Of a DNA stretch of 16,245 nt, positions 1 to 6,576 are shown piece by piece. The position numbers were made by a program, and so were the translations under genes. Each line of letters opens with the position of its first letter. Position 1 is the first letter of the stretch. This stretch comes from Willaertia magna (lineage: Eukaryota > Heterolobosea > Eutetramitea > Acrasida > Naegleriidae). Below the pieces are notes generated by a model. It made no database searches, was not told the origin of the DNA, and saw nothing but the letters and a program-made list of their open reading frames with translations. The stretch is taken from assembly GCA_902984215.1 (NCBI GenBank), contig CADWAF010003578.1, forward strand, positions 1 through 16,245. The letters are read 5' to 3'.

Positions 1-8
1 AACATTTG

Positions 9-52
9 TTTTAATATTAATATTAAACTTTCTTTTAATATTAATATTAAAA
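9..52. repeat. Two copies of an AT palindrome
   Basis: Two copies of a TTTTAATATTAATATTAAA unit lie at 9-27 and 33-51, 24 bp apart. The second, at 33-52, is a perfect 20-bp palindrome. They are separated by a short pyrimidine-rich spacer (CTTTC). Low-complexity AT sequence can generate such symmetry by chance, and no function can be assigned. The stretch to about 130 shows nothing else. Confidence 0.6.
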
Positions 53-149
53 GTGGTTCAATTCTAAGAAAATACCAGCTTTTTTATATATATAGGTAAA
101 GGCCTACAAAAAAAATTTTTATTAAAATATACACTACAAAACTGAGTGC

Positions 150-746
150 ATGATTATTGTTTATCTTGGTCTTGAAAGTAAAGAAAGAGAATAACCTCCA
201 TTCTACAAGCTTAGTCCTTAAGCATTTATCTTTTCTCCTGAGTCCAAGTTCATCATAAAGCATGGTACAGAATTAGAAGTGAATGAATTTCAGAAGTTAA
301 TGGATTTAATTACGTATTTAGTTTACAATTTCATTATTATTCAAAGTCTCATTATTGATTTATGTTCATGTACAGGTATAACTACAGCTGTAGCTTTATT
401 AACTGACAGAACATATATAAGTTTTAAGACAAATCTTGAACAATATTTTTATTCATGTGAACGTATGGAAAGCATTATAAAAGTTGTTACATTCAAGGAT
501 TTAGAGGTAAAATATCTTTATCCATAACCGTACAACATGCACTGTATTACTAGCGAAGAAGCTTAAAAGGAAAAGACTAAAAAAAAGAAGTATACAAAGA
601 AACAGTCTAAATAACTTGCTGATGAAACAACAGATGAAGATGATAGTGAAGAAAGTGTTACTACAACTTGTAAAAAGACTCAAAGTGACAAAAATAAGAA
701 TGCACCAACTGATAAAGGCAACAAATCTAAGAAAACAAAAAGATAA
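150..746 (+). pseudogene. Decayed DNA-methyltransferase-like gene
   Basis: A single reading frame runs from an ATG at 150 to a TAA at 744-746 and is broken by four in-frame TAA codons (192, 525, 564, 612). There is no frame change. The middle part resembles the C-terminal half of a class I SAM-dependent N6/N4 DNA methyltransferase: a hydrophobic strand leading into IIDLCSCTGITTAVALL (about 351-401, equivalent to motif I DPFxGxGTTxVAAL), then DRTYISFKTNLEQYFYSCERM, which matches the usual GRxYIGxExNxxYxxxxxRM. A motif I glycine is replaced by Cys, so binding of the cofactor is doubtful. The tail after 612 is acidic then lysine-rich (TDEDDSEE then KSKKTKR), like a nuclear protein tail. The longest uninterrupted piece (279-527) has only a GTG at its head. 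I read it as a point-mutated pseudogene. Homology is by motif only, and introns cannot be excluded. Confidence 0.5.
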
Positions 747-853
747 AATTATTGTAATTTAATAAACTTGTTTATTTTCCAATTAATATTAATAATTACA
801 TTTATTTTCATATTCATATTAAATGCCCTACCAAAAATCCTGATTCCATATAA

Positions 854-1018
854 ATCATTATACCGGAATCTATAGAGTTATTTTATTTTATAGCGAAATT
901 CGACACAATTGGAATCCTAAGATATGGCGCTCCATTCATTGGTGGTGGATTTGGTTATGGAGCTAGTTTAGGTGCAGCACCATTCTTTGGAGGTGCAGGT
1001 GTTGGTCCATTCTTTTAA
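854..1018 (+). other. Glycine-rich ORF fragment without ATG
   Basis: The frame is open from just after a stop at 851-853 to TAA at 1016-1018 and has no ATG. Its second half encodes a Gly/Phe/Ala-rich peptide (APFIGGGFGYGASLG, then APFFGGAGVGPFF). This is biased enough to look like coding sequence rather than random AT DNA. It could be a terminal exon of a gene whose upstream exon is unrecognised (there is an AG at 874-875 and another at 892-893), or the remnant of a small glycine-rich protein gene. No function is claimed. Confidence 0.3.
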
Positions 1019-1025
1019 ATAGTTT

Positions 1026-1057
1026 AAATGCAAATGACGACCTTAATTTTTGCATTT
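1026..1057. terminator. Perfect 9-bp hairpin after glycine-rich ORF
   Basis: AAATGCAAA at 1026-1034 pairs exactly with TTTGCATTT at 1049-1057 around a 14-nt loop. It begins eight bases after the stop of the glycine-rich ORF and lies about 65 bp beyond the 3' end of the minus-strand Gα gene. It could be a 3'-end RNA structure for either transcript. The arms also contain an octamer-like ATGCAAAT, which may be coincidence. Confidence 0.35.
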
Positions 1058-1122
1058 CCTTTTTTGTGAGTTTCATAATAAAGTTCGTTTACAAAAAATT
1101 ATTGTAAAAATTTTTTTAGTTG

Positions 1123-2310
1123 TTATTGAAAATTAATTACTAAATCTACTAAATTTAGATTCTTCACATTATAATTCAAATTATTTTGTAATTTTGATTT
1201 TGTTCTATTAGAAAATAATAATGGGCTAATAAATTGATTGTGTCCATTATTTTCACTCAACATACATTCAAAACATTCTTCTGCCTCTTTAATATCTGTT
1301 AAATTTACAACGTGATATTCTAACTTTTTATTATTGTCACCACTTCCGTCAATTTTATTTTTAAATAAATTTAAAATATATTCAAAGACATGTTCTGGAT
1401 TATATTTATCTCCAATGAATCCATCAAAATATTTATTTATAAAAGTGCCTTGTTTAATCTTCTCAATAAATAAATCAACTTTTGTAAATAATAATATTTT
1501 CTTTTTGTCGTTTAATAATCTATTATTACAAAATATTTCCTTAAATAACCATAAAGAATCTTCTAATCTATTTGTTTTATCATCTTCATAACATTTTAAA
1601 TAAAAATCATGTAAGGAAACTGTAAATATTACAATATTAACTCCATCCACAATGTGTATCCACTTATTTCTTTCACCTCTATTCAGGCCAAAGTCACAAA
1701 TTAAATATTCTTTATTGTTTTTTGTAAAATCAAGTTCTAAAATTCCTGTAGTTCTTATATATGATTTTAAACAATCTTTGAAGGTTGGAATATAATTATT
1801 TTCATCTTTTATTCTATTAAAATGCTTCATAAAATAGTTAATATTAAAATCAAATGTTTGATAATTGTCAGCAATCAATAAATTTTGTAAACATGGTTCA
1901 TTAAAAATTTTAAAAATCATTTCTGGAAAATCATTAACCCAATATTTTGTTACACATAGTAACATATCTTCATCCATATTTCTAAATTTATTTACACTGT
2001 TTTTATTTAAAAATAAATTATCATCATTACTCATTGCTCTTTCCACTAATTTTATTAAACTTCTAATAATATTGTAATAAATTATCTCTTTAAAAGACAA
2101 CAATTCATCTTGTGTATAATTATTACAATTTAAATGTTTAATTGTTTTAAACAGTGTACTTTTTCCAGTTTCATGTGCACCTAGTAAAATAATTTTTGTG
2201 GTGGCTGATGCTTCTTCCTCTATTGTTTGTGTATCTTTGTTATTTTCTTTGGTTAGTTCAGAATTTTTAATTATTCTTTTCAAAAATTTGAAAGGATTGA
2301 TGGTTGGCAT
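1123..2310 (-). CDS. Gα-like GTPase, copy 1 (degenerate switch II)
   Basis: This 395-residue protein has the layout of a heterotrimeric G-protein α subunit: Ras-like core, helical insertion, and αβγ-type C-terminus. Visible motifs are the P-loop GAHETGKST (44-52), a helical domain at about 60-180, switch I RTTG (186-189), switch II DFGLNRGERNKW (206-217), a guanine-specificity motif TKVD (276-279) in place of NKxD, and VNLTD (335-339) where TCAT usually stands. The N-terminus (MPTINPFKFLKR) lacks the Gly2 of the myristoylation signal and is basic and amphipathic. The usual catalytic arginine of switch I is Tyr184, the switch II Gln is Asn210, and the invariant second Gly of DxGG is Leu209. 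GTP hydrolysis and the normal switch are therefore unlikely. The gene has no intron. It diverges from the F-box/LRR gene 103 bp away and is an inverted copy of the gene at 10028. The fold is well supported; activity is not. Confidence 0.85.
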   Translation of the reverse strand: MPTINPFKFLKRIIKNSELTKENNKDTQTIEEEASATTKIILLGAHETGKSTLFKTIKHLNCNNYTQDELLSFKEIIYYNIIRSLIKLVERAMSNDDNLFLNKNSVNKFRNMDEDMLLCVTKYWVNDFPEMIFKIFNEPCLQNLLIADNYQTFDFNINYFMKHFNRIKDENNYIPTFKDCLKSYIRTTGILELDFTKNNKEYLICDFGLNRGERNKWIHIVDGVNIVIFTVSLHDFYLKCYEDDKTNRLEDSLWLFKEIFCNNRLLNDKKKILLFTKVDLFIEKIKQGTFINKYFDGFIGDKYNPEHVFEYILNLFKNKIDGSGDNNKKLEYHVVNLTDIKEAEECFECMLSENNGHNQFISPLLFSNRTKSKLQNNLNYNVKNLNLVDLVINFQ

Positions 2311-2413
2311 TGTTTGGTATTTTTTTGTGTGAAACTTGCGAGGATGATTTTCAAAATGTTAGTTTTACAATAAAAAAACTGTTTACAAAACATTGAATTT
2401 CAGCACAAAAAAA
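2311..2413. promoter_or_regulatory. Short bidirectional intergenic region
   Basis: Only 103 bp separate the start codons of the minus-strand Gα gene and the plus-strand F-box/LRR gene, so both promoters must lie here or overlap the genes. It contains A- and T-tracts but no element I can name. The Gα copy at 10028 does not share this upstream sequence, so the two copies probably have different promoters. Confidence 0.5.
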
Positions 2414-4198
2414 ATGGAACACTTTCTTTCCACCGACGTCCTCTTTTTAATCAGCAAATACTTGGATGATATTAAAGATTATCTTCACTTATTACAAATT
2501 AATAAATTTGTTTATCACAATGTTTTAAATAATAACGAAATTGTTTTACGAAATGAATTATTTAAAAAAAAGTTAAAAACCTTATCTACAAACTTGCCAA
2601 AATATTTATTTAGAATTGAAACATTAAATTTAAAGAAGAGTAAAAATATAAATTTATTAAATAATTTTCAATATTTAAAAAGTTTGAAAATTTCAAAATT
2701 ACCAAATGATTTTGTTTTTAATGACAACCTTCTTAATTTAGAAAAACTTAATGTCAAGGATTGTTGTTTACAATCAAATACATTATCCAATTTAAAACAA
2801 TTAAAAACTTTAATATTAAGAGATTGTAATTTAAATGATGATTGTATAAAAGAATTGAAGAACTTGACTAAATTATGTATTTGGACCCCAAAAAATAGAA
2901 TTGCTAGTGAATGTTTACAAAATTTTCCAAATTTAACAACATTAAAAACACTTTTTTGTTTTAGTGATAAAAATTACTTAAAAAATGTAGAAAATTTACA
3001 ATATCTGAAAACATTATTTATATGGGAAGAAAATAACATTATTAAAAATACCAATTTTGTAAAAAATTTAATTCATTTACAAAATTTGACACTAAACGTT
3101 GAAGAAATTGTAGAATGTGATTTATATTCTTTACAAAACTTAAGAAACCTATCTATTTTTGGAGAGGGCACACTAGATAAATGTTTTAATTATTTGAAAA
3201 ATTTAGAAGAACTACAATGTGATTTAGAAACTATTGTAAACAGCAATAATGTTCACAATTTAAAAAACTTAAACATTAGGAGCGTACCACACAACATTGT
3301 AGATGAAGAATTAAAAAGGTTTACAAATCTAGTAGAATTCAGTTGTCATAGATATCAATTTACTGGAAAATATTTAACAAATAATTTAAATTTAACTAAA
3401 TTACGTGTTTCATGTTCTCAAGTAAAAGAAGAATATTTAATGAATTTAAAGAAATTAAAGTTATTAGATATTTCTAATTGTAAACATGTCACTGGTGATT
3501 GTTTGAGAGAAATGATTCATTTAGAAGAATTACGAATTTCTGGGCTAAAGAATATTACAGATACTCATTTGGAAAAATTAAGAGAATTAAAGGTCTTAAG
3601 TGCCTTTGGTTGTGAGGGTATTATAGGAAATGGTTTACAAAATTCTTTAAAATCACTTTTTTTGGATGAATCAAATATTAAAGATGAATATTTAATAAAT
3701 TTAAAACAGTTGAAAGAACTTAGAGTATCAAAATGTAAAAACTTTACAGGAGAATGTTTATTAAATTTACCTAAATTAAAAACCCTTCATTGTGACGATA
3801 CAACCATTAAGGATGAATATTTAATTAATTTAAAATCAATTAAATATTTAAATATTAGTAATTGTAGGAATATTACTGGCGAGGGTTTTTCACATTTGAG
3901 GCATTTAAATAGTTTAAACATTAATAAAACAAATGTAAAAGAAGAATATTTAAATAATTTTGTAAAACTTGAGGAATTACATATTGCAGATTGTCCAAAC
4001 ATTACTAAAGGACAATTTCTATTGAATATGAAGAAATTAAAATACGTTGAGACTGCGAAATTTTGTTTTACACCTAGCAATATTGGTGAATTGAGGAAGG
4101 GGATTGAAAATGGAAAAGCTATAGAAGAAATTGCAGAATATATGGTGGACCCAGAAGAGTTTTTCGATGAAGACATAAACTATGATGAAGAAGAATAA
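2414..4198 (+). CDS. F-box-like / leucine-rich-repeat protein
   Basis: This 594-residue protein starts at the ATG at 2414. The frame continues seven codons upstream, but only to a TTG. The N-terminus (about 3-46: LSTDVLFLISKYL, a short turn, YLHLLQINKFVYHNVL) has the helical pattern of an F-box. From about residue 65 to 560 it is almost entirely leucine-rich repeats of 20-25 residues, many of the cysteine-containing type (LxxLxISNCxxITGExL). The last repeats form a 43-residue double unit beginning IKDEYLINLK (residues 422 and 465, then VKEEYLNNF at 508). The C-terminus is acidic (EEFFDEDINYDEEE). F-box proteins with such repeats usually select substrates for an SCF ubiquitin ligase, and that role is inferred here. 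The stop codon overlaps an AATAAA poly(A) signal (GAATAAAAG). Genes of this kind form very large families in Naegleria. There is no second copy in the window. Confidence 0.85.
   Translation: MEHFLSTDVLFLISKYLDDIKDYLHLLQINKFVYHNVLNNNEIVLRNELFKKKLKTLSTNLPKYLFRIETLNLKKSKNINLLNNFQYLKSLKISKLPNDFVFNDNLLNLEKLNVKDCCLQSNTLSNLKQLKTLILRDCNLNDDCIKELKNLTKLCIWTPKNRIASECLQNFPNLTTLKTLFCFSDKNYLKNVENLQYLKTLFIWEENNIIKNTNFVKNLIHLQNLTLNVEEIVECDLYSLQNLRNLSIFGEGTLDKCFNYLKNLEELQCDLETIVNSNNVHNLKNLNIRSVPHNIVDEELKRFTNLVEFSCHRYQFTGKYLTNNLNLTKLRVSCSQVKEEYLMNLKKLKLLDISNCKHVTGDCLREMIHLEELRISGLKNITDTHLEKLRELKVLSAFGCEGIIGNGLQNSLKSLFLDESNIKDEYLINLKQLKELRVSKCKNFTGECLLNLPKLKTLHCDDTTIKDEYLINLKSIKYLNISNCRNITGEGFSHLRHLNSLNINKTNVKEEYLNNFVKLEELHIADCPNITKGQFLLNMKKLKYVETAKFCFTPSNIGELRKGIENGKAIEEIAEYMVDPEEFFDEDINYDEEE
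3677..4000 (+). repeat. 43-residue LRR double-unit repeat
   Basis: Coding units of exactly 129 bp begin at 3677 (IKDEYLINLKQLKELRVSKC) and 3806 (IKDEYLINLKSIKYLNISNC), with a third, weaker unit at 3935 (VKEEYLNNF). An earlier relative starts at 3422 (VKEEYLMNLK). Each holds two LRRs, one with a Cys and a TGE turn and one without. This indicates growth by tandem duplication of a two-repeat module. The third unit fades before the C-terminus. Confidence 0.7.
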
Positions 4199-4413
4199 AA
4201 GTACAACATTTTTAGTCTTAAACTGATAAATTAAACTGTACTTTAGCTATTTCTTTTGTGCATTGTTATGTTTACAATTATTTTAATTTCAGTCAACCTC
4301 TACGTGATAACATCAACAGCAATCTCAGCGTTACGCGTTTCCACCTTCTCAAATTGAACCAAATCCTTTAAGTGGTACTTACAAAACCAAGATTTTGATA
4401 TTTTATGTTTTCT
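4199..4413. other. Gene-poor stretch after F-box/LRR gene
   Basis: This is the 3' flank of the F-box/LRR gene, up to where the duplicated leader begins at about 4414. A minus-strand ORF enters it (4300-4485, 61 codons) and is treated separately. Nothing else is supported. Confidence 0.4.
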
Positions 4414-4485
4414 GTTTGCTGTAGGTATGAAGAAAAAGTTCATCTTGTGAATGAAAACTATTTTGCAAACGTTTCGTAGTGGCAT
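4300..4485 (-). CDS. Small hypothetical ORF diverging from nuclear-protein leader
   Basis: An ATG-initiated ORF of 61 codons lies in the leader of the 413-residue protein and points away from it. The inverted copy at 13004 starts with the same ATG and keeps most of the first 24 residues (MPLRNV, then IVF, HKMNFFF, PTAN) before the sequences diverge. The divergence coincides with the end of the duplicated block, so the shared start may only reflect copied DNA. On this strand a pyrimidine-rich tract followed by CAG lies at about 4420-4440 (CCTACAG), which resembles a 3' splice acceptor. No family is recognised. It may be a small protein, an exon, or chance. Confidence 0.2.
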   Translation of the reverse strand: MPLRNVCKIVFIHKMNFFFIPTANRKHKISKSWFCKYHLKDLVQFEKVETRNAEIAVDVIT

Positions 4486-6055
4486 TTCGTTATGTACTTA
4501 CTGTAGGAGTGTATAACCATCACAAGGAAATGATCATTTACGGTTTTTTATTGTTCTTTGCTGAACACGGATTGTTTCCTTTTACGTTCTTTGTGATTAT
4601 TCTCATTTTCATTGTAAACTCTTTTGTCACGCTGACCAATCAACACGATCTCAAAAGCGACATGAAAAGTTTAAAAATGAAATTCAGCAATAACGTAACA
4701 AAGCAATTCATAAAAAAACAAATCAAAAGCAATAACAATAATAATACGTAAACGAAAGCAAATGAACGTCACCTGTTCCGATCCAGAAATCACAATCACA
4801 ACAGCAAGATCTTCAAAAGAAGAAGATCCACAGTGCTTCAGATCCATTAACAAGAAATTAAATACTTTTCATAACTATAAGATAACATTACATGATGATC
4901 ATAACGTGATCGGGATGAACAATGTTAAAACCATTAATCTTTCATTATTCAATCTTGATCATCTCGTTGGCTCTTATACATACCTTTCCCAAGAAAATCA
5001 AACATTTGTGAAAGAAGAAAGAAATGAAGTAAGCATCAAACCAACTCCAAGAGCTTTGACTTTTGAAGAAAAGCAAATGTTATTGTCAATTGTCAATGAA
5101 GATGCAAAAGAAAAGTGGCCAAGCAGAACTAAAAGATTTAATGAAGCAACTGGCAATGATTTTGATACAGTTTATTTGAGAAGTTGCAAAGGAAATTCAA
5201 AACAATTAACAAAGAATTCCAAATCAAAGAAAAGACAGAATGATTTTCATTTCAGCAAAAAGAGTTTGACAATTAGATTTAGAGTAATTGACAATAGTAC
5301 CTTTAAAATTCCACAAAGCAATCAATTTAAATTGGTGATAACAATCGTTAGAGAAGACGGTACTGATTTCATTTATGAAAGTAATTCATTTTGTATCATT
5401 TCAAAAGAAACTGGTGAATCTAAAGTTTCTTCTCCACCATCATTGTCAACTAATAGCAATAACAAAGCAAAGAAAAGTCAAAAAAGAAAGAAGAAGAATT
5501 GTGAAGAGAGTGATGTTGACAAGAGTCAAAGTGAAGATGATAAAAGTGTTGATCTCAAAAAAAGCAAAAAGAAATCAATCAAAAAGAAGAAAACAAAAAC
5601 AACTCATACCAGTGATGATAACAAAAGCACAAATAGTAGTAATTCATCAACAGATACAACAACTACTGATTTAACTTTTAGTTCTTTCTCTTTTGAATTC
5701 CAGCAAGAATATCTCTCAACAACTTTTATAGACCCAACCATACTTGATGAGGGATTATTGGATGATAAATTGTTAGAGGAAATCATTCATGTACTTGGTG
5801 AAGATGACGACCTAACGAAAAACAATACATCCTCAAGCACAACATCAATATCTGAAGACAAACCCTTTTCATTTAATGACGATTTTGATTTTGACAATGA
5901 TAATTGTACATTGCTATCTAGTGATCAATATTTACAAGATGAAAACATTGAAAACTTTTTCAATCCAAGCTGTTTTTCCAATGATTTACCAACACTACTG
6001 TAAATAATAATAAATAATTTCAATATAAAACTTGATCGTTTTATTCTTTTTCAAA
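4414..6055 (+). repeat. Inverted duplication B, left copy
   Basis: This block contains about 350 bp of leader, the 413-residue gene and its short 3' flank. It matches the reverse complement of about 11431-13075. Similarity starts near TTTGCTGT (4414) and ends at CTTTTTCAAAC (about 6055), after which the flanks are unrelated. Differences are scattered substitutions and a few small in-frame indels, so the duplication is fairly recent. Both noncoding leader and coding sequence were copied together. Confidence 0.9.
4762..6003 (+). CDS. Putative nuclear transcription-factor-like protein, copy 1
   Basis: This 413-residue protein begins at ATG 4762, and I do not recognise its family. Residues about 25-225 look globular, with alternating hydrophobic strands. 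The clearest segment is SLTIRFRVIDNSTFKIP (168-184), then FKLVITIVREDG (189-200) and FIYESNSFCIISK (213-225 region), a β-sandwich-like pattern. Residues about 235-282 are lysine-rich with several candidate nuclear localisation signals (KKSQKRKKK, KKSKKKSIKKKK), interrupted by an acidic stretch. After a Ser/Thr/Asn-rich linker (283-310), residues 315-413 are acidic with bulky hydrophobics (LLDDKLLEEI, FSFNDDFDFD, DENIENFFNP), as in transcription activation domains. A DNA-binding activator is the simplest reading but is inference. The near-duplicate at 11480-12733 keeps the same architecture. The TAA is followed by AATAAATAAT, a likely poly(A) signal. Confidence 0.75.
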   Translation: MNVTCSDPEITITTARSSKEEDPQCFRSINKKLNTFHNYKITLHDDHNVIGMNNVKTINLSLFNLDHLVGSYTYLSQENQTFVKEERNEVSIKPTPRALTFEEKQMLLSIVNEDAKEKWPSRTKRFNEATGNDFDTVYLRSCKGNSKQLTKNSKSKKRQNDFHFSKKSLTIRFRVIDNSTFKIPQSNQFKLVITIVREDGTDFIYESNSFCIISKETGESKVSSPPSLSTNSNNKAKKSQKRKKKNCEESDVDKSQSEDDKSVDLKKSKKKSIKKKKTKTTHTSDDNKSTNSSNSSTDTTTTDLTFSSFSFEFQQEYLSTTFIDPTILDEGLLDDKLLEEIIHVLGEDDDLTKNNTSSSTTSISEDKPFSFNDDFDFDNDNCTLLSSDQYLQDENIENFFNPSCFSNDLPTLL

Positions 6056-6165
6056 CGAAGAATTACCATTTCGCTAAACTAATTTATACTATGGTTGCTG
6101 CCTTAATAATAAATTGTTAATGTTTATGGTACCTAGACCATCTAATAAAATAATTAATCTTGTTA

Positions 6166-6481
6166 TTAATTAAAAATGAATTTCCTAAATTTTCTAATAA
6201 ATTCTTTAAAATCATCAAGTTTACTGTCCTTTTCTAAAAACACAAAGATCATAATATAATACTTGAATTTAAAAATATAACAATTATTTCTTTAATGCAA
6301 TCATATTTGATTTTTCTTCAATCATCGGAAAAGATTTATTTAATAAAATTTTCTTATTATTCATTACAAGTAATGATGGATATTTAAATGAAGAAAAAGA
6401 TAACCATTTACTAAACTTTGTCATTCTTACACTTGCGAATAATAAAATTTGAAAAAAAATCATTATGGATACGATATTCAT
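6166..6481 (-). pseudogene. Small ORF broken by one +1 frame change
   Basis: An ATG at 6481 opens 65 codons ending at TAA 6284-6286. If the T of that TAA is skipped, the next frame continues for 39 coding-like codons (NNCYIFKFKYY, then FLEKDSKLDDFKEFIRKF) to TAA at 6166-6168. The joined product would be about 104 residues: an amphipathic start, strand-like segments (YPSLLVMNNKKILL), and a basic C-terminal helix. The pattern faintly recalls a PH-like β-barrel with its closing helix, but I would not name a family. The break reads AAG AAA TAA TTG. Explanations are a decayed gene, a sequencing error, or programmed +1 shifting. It is divergent from RFC4, with start codons 95 bp apart. Confidence 0.4.
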
Positions 6482-6531
6482 TGTGTTAATTTTTTTTATT
6501 ATTAAAAATAAATTTCTTTTAATTTCTTGAT

Positions 6532-6561
6532 CCCGCTAAAATTCGTTAAGTTTTTAGCGGG
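6532..6561. promoter_or_regulatory. Palindromic E2F-like element upstream of RFC4
   Basis: CCCGCTAAAA (6532-6541) and TTTTAGCGGG (6552-6561) form a perfect 10-bp inverted repeat around a 10-bp spacer, ending 15 bp before the RFC4 start codon. The right arm plus its flank reads TTCCCGC on the minus strand, a match to the E2F/DP core TTSSCGC. The left arm gives TCCCGC. It is a GC-rich island in very AT-rich DNA. E2F control of replication genes such as RFC is well known in other eukaryotes; its use here is inferred. It could also act on the divergent small ORF. Confidence 0.5.
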
Positions 6562-6576
6562 AAGTTTAATTAAAAA

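Noticed and set aside
279..527. An intact 82-codon gene
   Set aside because: It begins at GTG, and the same frame with the same motifs extends on both sides across TAA codons, so it is part of a longer decayed gene.
150..746. Use of TAA as glutamine throughout this DNA
   Set aside because: All other genes in the window end with TAA and have no internal TAA, so the standard code applies. A pseudogene is simpler.
1334..1591. ATG ORF antisense to the Gα gene, with a matching ORF at 10753-11010
   Set aside because: It is the shadow of the conserved Gα frame. The match between copies follows from the duplication.
4479..4751. 90-codon membrane-like ORF before the nuclear-protein gene
   Set aside because: It starts at GTG, its internal ATG is absent in the inverted copy, and the differences between copies are mostly replacement changes. 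It is treated as leader.
5375..5674. Lysine-rich 99-codon ORF inside the nuclear-protein gene
   Set aside because: It is an alternative frame of the lysine-coding tract; the copy on the other strand has a similar shadow.
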